64,000 bases of DNA from an uncultured Flavobacteriales bacterium. Lineage in GTDB: Bacteria; Bacteroidota; Bacteroidia; Flavobacteriales; Crocinitomicaceae. The notes under the pieces were generated by a model. It was not told where the DNA came from and searched no databases. It saw only the letters and a program-made list of their open reading frames with translations. The translations under genes and the position numbers were made by a program. The stretch covers positions 186,001-250,000 of the forward strand of contig CAMLFH010000006.1 of the NCBI GenBank assembly GCA_946479285.1, written 5' to 3'. Shown one piece after another: positions 8,925 through 20,200 of this stretch (positions within the stretch are counted from its first letter, which is position 1; the number at the start of each line of letters is the position of its first letter).

Positions 8925-10335
8925 ATTACTACTACTTTGTATTTGTTTGTGCTGGGGAAGTTTATATGGACAACAAGTTCCTTTCTACAATCATTATTTA
9001 ATAAATCCATTTGTATATAATCCTGCTTCTACCGGGGCAAGTGATTATGTGAATGCGAGCTTTGTCAGAAATCAGCGATACTCTTCTTTTGGGTCTACTG
9101 CGGTAAATAATTACCTGACAGTTGAAGGGCCGATTGCAAAAGGAAAGATGGGCTTGGGAATTATTGTTGCTCATCAAAATCAGGGAATTCAGCAGCAACT
9201 GATGTCGAGTTTGAATTACAGCTACAGATTGAGAATCAATGATGCACATAACATTCGATTTGGTGTTTCTGCAGGTGTTTTAGATAATCGAATCGATTAT
9301 GATCAACTAAATGCAGAGGAAATCAACGATCCTTATTTAACGGGATTAAGACCAACGGCTCCTGTTTTTGATGTGAATGTTGGATTATTGTATAATTGGA
9401 AAGATCTGAGAGTTGGAATTTCTGTCCCTCAGATAATTGGCGGTAAAGTGAAATATGCCCGTGAAAAAAGCAGGGGATACTACCAATTGGAACGCCACTA
9501 TATGATGTCTTTGGAATATGATTTTCATATCAGGGAAAAATTCATTATCAGACCGAATGCCGTTTTAAGGTATTTGCCGAACGTGCCGTTGCAATATGAT
9601 GTAACGGCAATGGCTATTTACAACAATATGATTTGGGCTTCAGCAACTTATAAATCCGATTATGCAGTTCAGTTCAATGCCGGAGTGCGTGTGTTGGACT
9701 TCCTGAGAGTGGGTTACAGCTATGAACTATTAATCGGGGATCTCAAGACTTACAATACAGGAATGAATCATGAAATCTTCTTAGGGTTTTCATTTAAAGG
9801 AAAGCGTGAGAAAGAAATTCAGATTGTAGAGAAAGAAGTGCGCGTGGTAGATGATTTAGCTGCCAGAGAACGCGATTCAGTTCAGAAATTAAAAGATGAA
9901 TTGGAAGACCGTTTGAAACGTTTGCTGGAAGACCGTGCTGAAAAGGATCGCTTACAAAGAGAAAAAGATTCATTGGCAAATCTTGCTAAAATAGAAGTAG
10001 TAAAACCGATAGATACTGTAAAACCAAGAGTTACGACTCCGGAAGTCATTCCCGTGGCAAAAGGATACCATTTCGTGAATTTGGATAAAAGCGAATCTCC
10101 GGATGGCTTTTATGTTATTACGGGAGTTTTCTCAAACAGACAGAATGCTGATTTGATGCTTAACAAGAATTTGAGTGAATATCCTTCCTCATACCTTGTG
10201 ATTAACGAAGCAAATAACTATTATTATGTCGTAATCCTGTATTCTTTGGATCAGGAGCTTGCATCGAAGACTTTTAACGATTACAAAACAAAGAAGAAAC
10301 AAAAAGTTTGGATTTTAAACTATTTGAAGAACTAG
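8917..10335 (+). CDS. PorP/SprF-family T9SS outer-membrane protein with SPOR-like C-terminus
   Basis: Start ATG 8917 (MNKLLLLCICLCWGSLYGQQ, signal peptide) overlaps the previous stop; the longer frame from 8872 lacks a signal sequence. Residues about 20-305 show the PorP/SprF pattern: QVPFYNHYLINPFVYNPAST at the N-terminus, then alternating beta-strands ending HEIFLGFSF, a predicted outer-membrane barrel. A charged segment follows (about 310-375: RERDSVQKLKDELEDRLKRL), probably coiled coil, then a proline-rich linker. The last 75 residues (GFYVITGVFSNRQNADLMLN, YYYVVILYSLDQELASKTF) resemble a SPOR fold, which in other proteins binds denuded peptidoglycan. Many PorP/SprF members stop after the barrel. 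It probably assists secretion or anchoring of the flanking type B proteins. Confidence 0.85.
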   Translation: MNKLLLLCICLCWGSLYGQQVPFYNHYLINPFVYNPASTGASDYVNASFVRNQRYSSFGSTAVNNYLTVEGPIAKGKMGLGIIVAHQNQGIQQQLMSSLNYSYRLRINDAHNIRFGVSAGVLDNRIDYDQLNAEEINDPYLTGLRPTAPVFDVNVGLLYNWKDLRVGISVPQIIGGKVKYAREKSRGYYQLERHYMMSLEYDFHIREKFIIRPNAVLRYLPNVPLQYDVTAMAIYNNMIWASATYKSDYAVQFNAGVRVLDFLRVGYSYELLIGDLKTYNTGMNHEIFLGFSFKGKREKEIQIVEKEVRVVDDLAARERDSVQKLKDELEDRLKRLLEDRAEKDRLQREKDSLANLAKIEVVKPIDTVKPRVTTPEVIPVAKGYHFVNLDKSESPDGFYVITGVFSNRQNADLMLNKNLSEYPSSYLVINEANNYYYVVILYSLDQELASKTFNDYKTKKKQKVWILNYLKN

Positions 10336-10361
10336 ATTTTTAACACGTTTATCATTACCGC

Positions 10362-10383
10362 ACCAGTTAGTTCGCTAGCTGGT
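10362..10383. terminator. Hairpin with TTCG tetraloop
   Basis: ACCAGTTAG pairs with CTAGCTGGT (one G-U wobble) around a TTCG tetraloop, 26 nt after the PorP/SprF stop and 13 nt before the next ATG. No long T-run follows on the plus strand (TTTAG only). It may be an intercistronic processing or attenuation hairpin rather than a full terminator. Confidence 0.5.
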
Positions 10384-10396
10384 TTAGAAACACTCT

Positions 10397-13300
10397 ATGA
10401 TTATGAAAAAAACTGCTGCTCTTGAATCGGTGAGCAAAAGCTGTGTGCTTTTGCTAGTGTTTGTATCCTTTTATTTTTCTTCACAGGGGCAAATGGTATT
10501 AAACCAAACAACTGCCAATAATTACGTCGCTAATATCTGCGGTCCCGGAATTACATTTTCCAATGTAACATTGACAGGAAGTGCAAACGCAATTGCTAAT
10601 TTCGCAGGTGGTACATCAGCCGGAATTGGTGCTTCTATGAATACCGGAGTAGTAATGAGTACCGGTTTTGTAAATACTGCCAACGCTCTTCAGGGTACAC
10701 CCGCTGGTGTTTTTAAATCGGATGTTAGTGGCGGTGCCCCAATTCCAACATTGAATACAATTGCCGGTGGAAATACCTTTGATGGGATTATTCTGGAATT
10801 TGATTTTATTCCTATTACCAATAATATCAATGTAAATTACGTATTCGGATCAGAGGAGTATAATGAGTGGGTGAATAGTGGCTTTAATGATGCATTTGCT
10901 TTTATAATCAGTGGTCCTGGTATTGGTGTTCCAACTAATATTGCTACAGTTGGTGCTTTACCGGTAACGATTGATAATATCAATCTTGGATCAAATGTTG
11001 GCTTATACAGAAATAACCTCACCTTGAATAATCCCAATGTGATGGATGGTTATACTGTTCAGTTGGTGGCTTCAAGAGCGGTTACTGCTTGTCAGACCTA
11101 TCATATTCGATTGATGCTTGCCGATGGGGGAGACTCTGCTTACGATTCCTGGGTATTTATTCAGGAAAATGGATTGTTTGCCGTTGGAAATCCACCTGTT
11201 TCTTCTGTTACTTCAAGTGGGGCAGGACCGGGTATTTTCCCGGAAGGTTGTTCCAACAATACCATGACTTTCAACATTCCAACAGCTCAGGCAGCCAATT
11301 TTTCGTTTAATGTAACCTGGACGGGAACTGCAACTTCAGGAGTGGATTATGCGGCATTGCCAACAACGATAACTATTCCGGCAGGACAAACTTCGGTTAC
11401 CATCCCGGTGAATGTGAATTTAGACGGGGTTGCTGAAGGAACTGAAACCTTGATTTGTAACTTTCCGGCTACGATATGTACTCCGGGAACTGCAATTGTA
11501 AACATTGTAGATTCTAATCCATTGACCACTGCGGCCAGCGCGGACGTTTTAATATGTGCTGCCGGTGGCAGCACACCGATTTCAGCTACTTCAACCGGTG
11601 GAACAGGAACAGTTACCTATACCTGGAATAATGGTGCAGGAACAGGAACTCCGGTGATCGTTACTCCTGCAGCTACAACAACTTATACAGTTACTGCAAC
11701 GGATCAATGTGGAAATACATCAACGGACCAGGTAGTAGTAACAAACGGTGCATTGACTGCTCCAACGGTGACTCCAACTGCTGAGTCTTGTGCGAACTTC
11801 AATAACGGTTCTGTAATTATTAATAATCCGGTTGGTAACGGACCTTACACGGTAAGTATTTCCGGTCCTGCAACCGGTTCTGTTGTTGAAGCAAATACAG
11901 CAGGATCAACGGCATCTTTTACAAACCTTCCTGATGGGAACTATAATTACATCGTCACTGGTGCAAATGGCTGTACAACAAACGGTGCATTTACTGTTGC
12001 ACCTGGTGGGGTTTGTTGTAGTGTCACCGCCACAGGCTCAAATGTACCTTGTAATGGTGCTTCAACCGGATCTGCTACGGCTAATCCAACCGGAGTTGCG
12101 CCCTATACTTATTCCTGGACGGGCGGTCAGACTTCCCAAACAGCAACCAATTTGAATGCAGGAAATTATACGGTAACATTAACAGATAACACGGGTTGTG
12201 TGGCTACAGCAAATGTTTCTTTGGTACAGCCAACACCTATTACAGCAACATTGACTCCAGTGAACGTGAGTTGTAACGGGTCATGTAACGGAACAATCAC
12301 GGTAACAGCCCCTTCTGGCGGAACACCTCCATATCAATACAGCATTAATGGAGGGGCATTCCAGGCAGGAACAGCATTTACAGGATTATGCAACGGAACT
12401 TATGCCGTAACAATCAGAGATGCGAATAACTGTACAATTGTTCTGAACCAGAACATTACCCAGCCGGCAATTCTGAACTTAACACAGACTGCCATTACAG
12501 CCGCAAACTGTGGTAACCCAAGTGGAAGTGTCACGGTTTCAGCAACAGGTGGAACAGCACCTTATACTTATACTATTGATGGTGGAGCCAGCCAGTCAAG
12601 TCCAACATTTGGAACTTTGGGAGCAGGACCTCATACGGTAGTAGTTACGGATAACCGCGGATGTACACGTAACCTGGTAATTACTATAGTTTCCACGAAT
12701 GCTCCTTTAGCATCTATCCAGAATCAGACCAACGTAAGTTGTTTTGGCGGTGTTAACGGATCTGTGATCATTGGTTTTGCAGGTGGAGTTTCTCCATTTA
12801 CCTATTCACTTTCTCCTGGCCCAACGAATCAGGCATCAAACACCTTTACCAACCTTACTGCAGGAACTTATGTAGCAACGGTTACGGATGTAAACGGCTG
12901 TTCGGGTTCAGTAAACGTTAATATTACCACTCCTCCACAGCTGACTTATACCACAGCACTTACTCCGGCTTCTTGTAACGGAGTTTGTGACGGACAAATC
13001 CAGGTAAATGCATCCGGAGGTACTACACCTTATCAGTACTCATCCAATAACGGAATAACTTATGCACTTGCAAACCCAATAACAGGATTGTGTGCGGGAC
13101 TTGTTCATGTTGTAGTAAAGGATGCCAACGGTTGTTTGACCAACTCGGATGTTACCATTACCCAGCCGGCACCGGTTTCAGCAACATTTACCAGTACCAA
13201 TCCTATTTGTAACGGATCTTGCGACGGAACAATTACAGTTACCCCTTCAGGTGGTACACCAACTTATCAATACGCATTAAACGGAGGTCCTTCACAGGCT

Positions 13301-16300
13301 TCAAATGTCATTGCCGGGGCATGTGGCGGAAACAACACGATCCTTATCACTGATTCTCATGGTTGTCAATTCACAGGTATCCGCAATTTAGTAGATCCTC
13401 CTGGATTTGGAATTGATACTTCGGATTATGTAGACGCGAACTGCGGGTTCAACAACGGATCAGTTACAGTAACTGCAAACGGTACTAACGGACCATTCCA
13501 GTACACGTTGGTACCAGGGTATCCGACTTTCCAGTCAAGCGGGGTGTTCCCGAACCTTTATGGAGGTGCTTACTTAGTGACAGCAGTTGATCAATTGGGT
13601 TGTACAGATTCACTTTTCATCGGGATCAACGACGTTGAAATGGCTGGTATTGTCCTTGTTCAAACAGATGCGAACTGCCACGGAGTAGCGGATGGTACTA
13701 TCGAGGTAACGAACGTCAGTGGAGCAGGAACAATTACTTATGATTTGGATAATGCTTTCAACCCACAATTGAGCGGTTTCTTCCCGAATCTTCCGTTTGG
13801 ATCCCATGTAGTGACCATTACCGATATTGGTAACTGTGTATTTACGATTCCATTCATGGTTGCAGAACCAGCACTTATTGAATACGATACAGACCTTACA
13901 AACATTACCTGCAACGGTGGAAACACGGGTGAAATAGAATTCATCAATGTTACGGGAGGAACAGGAGCACACCAGTACAGTGTTAATCCGGCTCCTTTCC
14001 AGACAGGAACAAGCTTCCCGAACTTAGCAGCAGGCACTTATACTTTAGAAGTTACGGATGCTCTTGGTTGTTTGGTAAGCAGTACGGTTACTTTAACCCA
14101 GGCAGCACCACTTACAATTGCAACCACGGTTTTCGACCTGAATTGCTTTGGAGACAGCTCAGGAGGAATCCAGATCGGATCAACAGGCGGAACAGGAGCA
14201 TACCAATACAGCATTGGCGGACCTTTCTCACCGATTGAATCTTTCTTCAACCTGGATGCAGGAACCTATACGGCTACTACCCAGGATGCGGCAGGCTGCC
14301 AGGTTACAACTACTGTAACTGTAAACGAACCGGCACAGCTAACAGCAACCTATGCACCAACGAATGCTTCGTGTTTTGGGGTGTGCGACGGAGAAATCGT
14401 TGTGACAGCAACAGGCGGAACAGCACCATACTTGTACAGTCCTGACAATGGATTGAATTACTTTGTATCGGCAACACTTGACAACTTGTGTGCAGGAAAC
14501 ATTGACCTGGAGGTAATTGATGATAACGGATGTTTCATCAACGCAGTTCAGGTGATCAGCCAGCCAACAGCAGTTACCCTGAATGTTGTTCCTACCGATG
14601 AGACTTGTGCGGCTTCCAATGGACAACTGGCTATCACAGGCGCAGGTGGAACAGGAGCTTATACTTACAGTGTGAACGGAAGTCCTTATACAGGTACCTC
14701 ATTATATACTGGATTAGCTGCAAATGTTTACAATGTATTTATCCACGATGCAAACAGCTGTGAGGCAGATACCACGGTTTCTATTACCAACCAGGCTTCA
14801 CCGAACATTATCGGAGCAGTAGTGACGAATGTCTCTTGTAACGGAGTTTGTGACGGAACACTTCAGGTAACAGTATCAGGTGGAACAGGAGCAATCACTT
14901 ATTCGATCGGAACTCCACAGGCAGCTTCCCTGATCACAGGAATTTGTGCAGGAACTTACACATTAACAATTACGGATGCTAACGGATGTACGGACACTCA
15001 GCCGATTACTGTCACAGAACCGGCACCTCTTCAGGCTACAGTTACACCAACAGCACTGACTTGTTTTAACAACAATACAGGACAAATCACTTTTGCAGCA
15101 TCAGGCGGAACAGCACCTTACCAATACAGTACCAACGGAGTTGCATTCTCGAACCAGTCAACTGTTCAGTTCCTAAGTGCAGGAACCTACAACACGGTTG
15201 TAAGAGATGCGAACAATTGTACGGTGAATACGACCATAATTATTACCGAACCGGCTTTGTTGGATATTCAGAATATTGTAACAAACAATGCAAGCTGTCA
15301 TGGAGTATGTGATGGAGATGCTGCAGCAACTATTACAGGCGGAACAGCACCGTATGATTTTGCGTGGTCTAACGGAACTACCGGTATAGGAATCAATACG
15401 GTGAATGCACTTTGTGCTGAAACTTATGATGTGATTGTTGAAGATGCAAACGGATGTACGGCAATGGAAATTTTCGATATTATAGAGCCGCCACTATTGG
15501 TGATTGCAGGAACAACAGTTACTGACGCTTTGTGTAATACAAGTTGTGACGGTATAGCAGTTATTAATTCTCCGCTTGCTGTAAATTACAGTATCAATGG
15601 TGGAGCGATGCAGCCTTCCAATACATTTAATAACCTTTGCGCAGGGTCTTATACTATCGAAGTGGAAGATGCGGCAGGTTGTACTCAAAACGGAACATTT
15701 ACAGTTGGTGAGCCTCAACCATTGGTTCAGGCAGCTATTCCTGAGGACGGGATGTTGATCTGTTACAATGGGAATGGAACCCTTTCTGCAAATGCTACCG
15801 GAGGAACTGCTCCATACTACTTTGTGTGGAACACAGGAGATACAACTCAATTCCTGAACATAAGCCTCACAACACCTGCTACATTTACATGTACGGTATA
15901 TGACCAAAATGGTTGTGTGGCAGGAAACGTTATGAGCGCTGATATTGGAATCATTCCATTATTCAATGCTTCGGTAACAACCCCAATGAATGTGTGTCCG
16001 GGACAAACGGTAACATTTGTTGCATCAGGTTCTGATGGTCAACCGGGATTGGGAGGTTTCCCATATGTTTATCAATGGTTGACATATCCGAACATGAACC
16101 CTATTGACCTGGGTGAATCATACACCTTTGAACCCTCCGGTAATGATACGGTTGTAATAATAGCTCATGATGAATGTTTTACATACGATACATTAATGGC
16201 AGTTGTAAATGTTTATTCATTGCCCGATTCGGTATTCATAGTAAATGATGCGAGTGGATGTGCGCCGCTTACTGTTGAATTTAATTTCCCTGGATCTTCT

Positions 16301-17014
16301 GCCGGATTAATTTCAAGTGTTACCTGGGATTTTGGCGATGGAACAACAGGAAATGGGATCTCAACTGTTTCTCATGACTACACAGAAGTTGGATGTTACG
16401 ATGTATCGGTAGAAATTACAACCACTAACGGATGTTTGATAGGAAATACAATTCCGAACGTTGTTTGTGTGGTTCCTGATCCGATTGCAGATTTCAATTG
16501 GAGCCCGGTTCCGCCTACAACCATTAATTCAACGATCAATTTCAATGATAATTCGGTAAATGCAGCTGTGTATGATTGGGATTTCGGAGCTTTCGGAACT
16601 TCAACGTTGGAAAATCCGGTGATTAATTACGGAGATATTGAAGCAGGAAGCTATGAGGTTTGTTTGAAAGTTACTTCTCCGGAAGGATGTATAAGTAATA
16701 TCTGTAAACCAATCGTGTTTGTTGAAGAGTTCCTGATTTATGTACCAAATACATTTACTCCGGATGGAGACGAGTTCAATAATATCTTCAGGCCGGTAGT
16801 TCCTGATGGAATGTCATTGGATGACTATACATTTAGAATCTACGACAGATGGGGTGAAGTATTGTTCGAATCACACGATGTAAGTGTTGGATGGGACGGA
16901 ACTTATCAAAATGTTCCGGTCAAAGAAGGTGTTTATACGTGGACAGTTGTCGCAGCAGGAGCCGGTGATAAAAAAGCTCGGGAATTCAAAGGGCACGTAA
17001 ATATGTTGAAGTAA
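10397..17014 (+). CDS. Giant SprB-repeat surface protein, T9SS type B (copy 1)
   Basis: A 2205-residue predicted cell-surface adhesin; ATG 10397 or ATG 10403 both give a signal peptide ending near SSQGQ. Residues about 35-260 form a choice-of-anchor-L-like domain (GSEEYNEW, DAFAFIISGPG, SYDSWVFI), then a Calx-beta-like segment (GVDYAALPTTITIPAGQTSV). About 17 SprB-type repeats of 75-80 residues follow, each built as SC.G.CDG.I.V...GGT.PY.YS, L.AGTY.V.V.D.NGC, IT.P. Next come a PKD-like domain (VTWDFGDGTTG), a second PKD-like segment (YDWDFGAFGTST) and the type B sorting domain (FLIYVPNTFTPDGDEFNNIF, DRWGEVLFES, GWDGTY). The architecture resembles the gliding adhesin SprB of Flavobacterium. 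Part of the repeat region is shared at DNA level with the next gene. Confidence 0.9.
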   Translation: MIMKKTAALESVSKSCVLLLVFVSFYFSSQGQMVLNQTTANNYVANICGPGITFSNVTLTGSANAIANFAGGTSAGIGASMNTGVVMSTGFVNTANALQGTPAGVFKSDVSGGAPIPTLNTIAGGNTFDGIILEFDFIPITNNINVNYVFGSEEYNEWVNSGFNDAFAFIISGPGIGVPTNIATVGALPVTIDNINLGSNVGLYRNNLTLNNPNVMDGYTVQLVASRAVTACQTYHIRLMLADGGDSAYDSWVFIQENGLFAVGNPPVSSVTSSGAGPGIFPEGCSNNTMTFNIPTAQAANFSFNVTWTGTATSGVDYAALPTTITIPAGQTSVTIPVNVNLDGVAEGTETLICNFPATICTPGTAIVNIVDSNPLTTAASADVLICAAGGSTPISATSTGGTGTVTYTWNNGAGTGTPVIVTPAATTTYTVTATDQCGNTSTDQVVVTNGALTAPTVTPTAESCANFNNGSVIINNPVGNGPYTVSISGPATGSVVEANTAGSTASFTNLPDGNYNYIVTGANGCTTNGAFTVAPGGVCCSVTATGSNVPCNGASTGSATANPTGVAPYTYSWTGGQTSQTATNLNAGNYTVTLTDNTGCVATANVSLVQPTPITATLTPVNVSCNGSCNGTITVTAPSGGTPPYQYSINGGAFQAGTAFTGLCNGTYAVTIRDANNCTIVLNQNITQPAILNLTQTAITAANCGNPSGSVTVSATGGTAPYTYTIDGGASQSSPTFGTLGAGPHTVVVTDNRGCTRNLVITIVSTNAPLASIQNQTNVSCFGGVNGSVIIGFAGGVSPFTYSLSPGPTNQASNTFTNLTAGTYVATVTDVNGCSGSVNVNITTPPQLTYTTALTPASCNGVCDGQIQVNASGGTTPYQYSSNNGITYALANPITGLCAGLVHVVVKDANGCLTNSDVTITQPAPVSATFTSTNPICNGSCDGTITVTPSGGTPTYQYALNGGPSQASNVIAGACGGNNTILITDSHGCQFTGIRNLVDPPGFGIDTSDYVDANCGFNNGSVTVTANGTNGPFQYTLVPGYPTFQSSGVFPNLYGGAYLVTAVDQLGCTDSLFIGINDVEMAGIVLVQTDANCHGVADGTIEVTNVSGAGTITYDLDNAFNPQLSGFFPNLPFGSHVVTITDIGNCVFTIPFMVAEPALIEYDTDLTNITCNGGNTGEIEFINVTGGTGAHQYSVNPAPFQTGTSFPNLAAGTYTLEVTDALGCLVSSTVTLTQAAPLTIATTVFDLNCFGDSSGGIQIGSTGGTGAYQYSIGGPFSPIESFFNLDAGTYTATTQDAAGCQVTTTVTVNEPAQLTATYAPTNASCFGVCDGEIVVTATGGTAPYLYSPDNGLNYFVSATLDNLCAGNIDLEVIDDNGCFINAVQVISQPTAVTLNVVPTDETCAASNGQLAITGAGGTGAYTYSVNGSPYTGTSLYTGLAANVYNVFIHDANSCEADTTVSITNQASPNIIGAVVTNVSCNGVCDGTLQVTVSGGTGAITYSIGTPQAASLITGICAGTYTLTITDANGCTDTQPITVTEPAPLQATVTPTALTCFNNNTGQITFAASGGTAPYQYSTNGVAFSNQSTVQFLSAGTYNTVVRDANNCTVNTTIIITEPALLDIQNIVTNNASCHGVCDGDAAATITGGTAPYDFAWSNGTTGIGINTVNALCAETYDVIVEDANGCTAMEIFDIIEPPLLVIAGTTVTDALCNTSCDGIAVINSPLAVNYSINGGAMQPSNTFNNLCAGSYTIEVEDAAGCTQNGTFTVGEPQPLVQAAIPEDGMLICYNGNGTLSANATGGTAPYYFVWNTGDTTQFLNISLTTPATFTCTVYDQNGCVAGNVMSADIGIIPLFNASVTTPMNVCPGQTVTFVASGSDGQPGLGGFPYVYQWLTYPNMNPIDLGESYTFEPSGNDTVVIIAHDECFTYDTLMAVVNVYSLPDSVFIVNDASGCAPLTVEFNFPGSSAGLISSVTWDFGDGTTGNGISTVSHDYTEVGCYDVSVEITTTNGCLIGNTIPNVVCVVPDPIADFNWSPVPPTTINSTINFNDNSVNAAVYDWDFGAFGTSTLENPVINYGDIEAGSYEVCLKVTSPEGCISNICKPIVFVEEFLIYVPNTFTPDGDEFNNIFRPVVPDGMSLDDYTFRIYDRWGEVLFESHDVSVGWDGTYQNVPVKEGVYTWTVVAAGAGDKKAREFKGHVNMLK
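13088..15315 (+). repeat. 2228-bp direct repeat, copy 1
   Basis: Compared by eye line by line with 19609-21836 (constant offset 6521), with no difference found. The first mismatches outside are 13087 (A versus T) and 15316 (A versus T). It covers roughly ten SprB repeats. Sequence on both sides is still homologous but shows frequent third-position differences, so the block is a patch of homogenisation inside an older duplication. Confidence 0.93.
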
Positions 17015-17034
17015 AATTCGATTATATATTAAAC

Positions 17035-17063
17035 AGTAGGGGCGAGATTAATCTTGCCCTACT
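17035..17063. repeat. Imperfect palindromic hairpin, GTAGGG...CCCTAC type
   Basis: AGTAGGG(G)CGAGATT pairs with AATCTTGCCCTACT with one bulge and one wobble, 20 nt after the stop of the first giant gene. The outer GTAGGG/CCCTAC resembles the palindromes at 29866, 58868 and 61681, but the core differs. Likely a terminator separating the two giant genes. The rest of the 278-bp gap is AT-rich; no further signal is clear. Confidence 0.65.
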
Positions 17064-17292
17064 TGTTACATCCTTTTTTTATTTGAAAATCGCACCCAAT
17101 ATTTGCTTATAACCAGAATGATTGAATGCGAAATTATTTTTTAGACAGAAGGAATCTATTTCAAAAATCATACCGTATTTGACCAGGTAATCACATAATT
17201 ATTTCTATATTGTAATTTTATGAGTATTTACTTTTTTTAACAATAAAGGCAACCCTTTAAAAAAAAGACAGTCAATACATTGAACTAGAACT

Positions 17293-20200
17293 ATGACTAT
17301 GAAAAGAACTACTGCTTTCAGATCAATCTGCAATTCATTATTGTTTGTATTGTTCACTTTGGGTTTTTCAACAGTATCCTTAGCTCAATTTCCGGGATGT
17401 CCGGATATTAACGCTGGTCCGGATCAGACCTTACCCTGTTCTACGCCTTGTACGAACTTAACGGCAACTCCTTTTGCAACTGGTGCAACCACAACTTATG
17501 GAGTAAGTGCGATTCCGCACACACCACCAATTGCTTATAACCAGGCAGGTGGTACGGCGGTTTCCGTTGGAACGGATGACGTTTGGTCTCCACCAATCTC
17601 ATTGCCATTTAACTTCTGCTATTATGGAGTCAATTATACCACCATTAATGTAGGTTCTAATGGAACTATCCAATTTGGTGGAGGTACTGCCGGAGGATCT
17701 TTTCAACCCTGGTCATATACTGCAAGTTGTCCGAGTACAGCGTTATCAGCTGCAGGAGATATTTATGGCGTTTATCACGATATTGATCCGACAGTAGCAG
17801 GATCTGTGACCTGGTATCTATTAGGTACTGCACCTTGTCGTATTTTTGTGGTTTCCTATAATAATTTAGGACATTTCAGCTGCACGAGTTTACGAAGTAC
17901 CCACATGATGGTGTTGTATGAGACAACCAATGTGATTGACGTATATGTCCAAAATAAAGCAACTTGTGGTACCTGGAATGGTGGTCGCGCAATTATCGGT
18001 ATTCAAAACCCGGCCGGTACTGCAGGTATTTCGGCTCCAGGTAGAAATGCAGGTGCTAACTGGACTGTAACAACTCCGGAAGGGTGGCGTTTTACTCCTA
18101 CAGGAGCTCCTAACTACTCAGTAGCATGGTTCCAGGGAGCAACCCAAATCGGTACAGGAAATACAATCAATGTCTGTCCTACCGCCACCACTACATATAC
18201 TTCTGTAGTAACTTACAACCGATGTGACGGAACAACTGTGACCGATAACGATCAGGTGACCATTAACTTTTCGAATTTAACTCCGCCAACCGTGACTCCA
18301 ACCGCTGAGTCTTGTGCAAACTACAATAACGGTTCTGTAATTATTAATAATCCACCGGGTGCCGGACCTTATACGGTCAATATTACCGGACCGGCAAGCG
18401 GTTCCGTCGTCGAGGCAAATACAGCCGCCGCCACGGCCAATTTTACCAACCTACCGGATGGGAATTATAACTTTACTGTTACCGGGGCAAATGGATGTAC
18501 AACAAACGGTACATTTACTATTGCGCCGGGTGGAGTATGCTGTAGTGTTACTGTTTCGGCAACAAATGTGCTTTGTAGCGGTGCTACAACAGGATCTGCA
18601 ACTGCCACACCAATCGGAGTTGCACCATATACTTATTCCTGGACAGGGGGACAAACTACCCAAACAGCATCCAATTTAGGAGCGGGTTCATATACAGTTA
18701 CACTGACAGATAACACCGGTTGTGTTGCAACTGCAACTGCTCCGGTTAATCAACCAACACCTATTGCAGCAACATTGACTCCGGTGAACGTAAGTTGTAA
18801 TGGATCATGTAACGGAACAATCACCGTAACAGCCCCTTCTGGCGGAACACCTCCATATCAATACAGCATTAATGGGGGAGCATTCCAGGCAGGAACTGTA
18901 TTTACAGGATTATGTAACGGAACTTATGCCGTAACTATCCGTGATGCGAATAACTGTACCCTTGTCCTGAACCAGAACATTACCCAGCCGGCAATTTTGA
19001 ACTTAGTACAGAGTGCTATAACGCCTGCAGCTTGTGGTTTGTCTAATGGAACAGTAACTGTTACACCATCAGGTGGAACAGCACCTTATACTTATACTAT
19101 TGATGGTGGAGCAAGCCAGTCAAGTCCAACATTTGGAACTTTGGGAGCAGGTCCGCATACGGTTGTTGTTACAGATAACCGCGGATGTACCCGCAATCTT
19201 GTTATTACTATTGTAGCAACAAATGCCCCTGTAGTATCTGTTCAAAGCCAGACGAACGTAAGTTGTTTTGGCGGTGTTAACGGATCTGTGATTATTGGTG
19301 TTGCAGGTGGAGCTTCTCCATTTACATATTCATTAAACGGTGGACCTTCCCAGGCATCGAATACTTTTACCAACCTTACTGCAGGAACTTACACGGTAAC
19401 AGCTACAGGTAGTAACGGGTGTCCTGGATCGGTAACTTTTACCATTACCAGCCCTCCGCAATTGACTTATACCACAGCCCTTACTCCGGCTTCTTGTAAT
19501 GGAGTTTGCGACGGACAAATCCAGGTAAATGCATCCGGAGGTACTACACCTTATCAGTATTCATCCAATAACGGAATAACTTATGCACTTGCAAACCCAA
19601 TAACAGGTTTGTGTGCGGGACTTGTTCATGTTGTAGTAAAGGATGCCAACGGTTGTTTGACCAACTCGGATGTTACCATTACCCAGCCGGCACCGGTTTC
19701 AGCAACATTTACCAGTACCAATCCTATTTGTAACGGATCTTGCGACGGAACAATTACAGTTACCCCTTCAGGTGGTACACCAACTTATCAATACGCATTA
19801 AACGGAGGTCCTTCACAGGCTTCAAATGTCATTGCCGGGGCATGTGGCGGAAACAACACGATCCTTATCACTGATTCTCATGGTTGTCAATTCACAGGTA
19901 TCCGCAATTTAGTAGATCCTCCTGGATTTGGAATTGATACTTCGGATTATGTAGACGCGAACTGCGGGTTCAACAACGGATCAGTTACAGTAACTGCAAA
20001 CGGTACTAACGGACCATTCCAGTACACGTTGGTACCAGGGTATCCGACTTTCCAGTCAAGCGGGGTGTTCCCGAACCTTTATGGAGGTGCTTACTTAGTG
20101 ACAGCAGTTGATCAATTGGGTTGTACAGATTCACTTTTCATCGGGATCAACGACGTTGAAATGGCTGGTATTGTCCTTGTTCAAACAGATGCGAACTGCC

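Noticed and set aside
13610..13972. Minus-strand reading frames that recur exactly in both giant genes (also 13738-14037, 20131-20493, 20259-20558)
   Set aside because: They are antisense shadows duplicated because the underlying 2228-bp block is identical; cysteine-rich nonsense with no start context.
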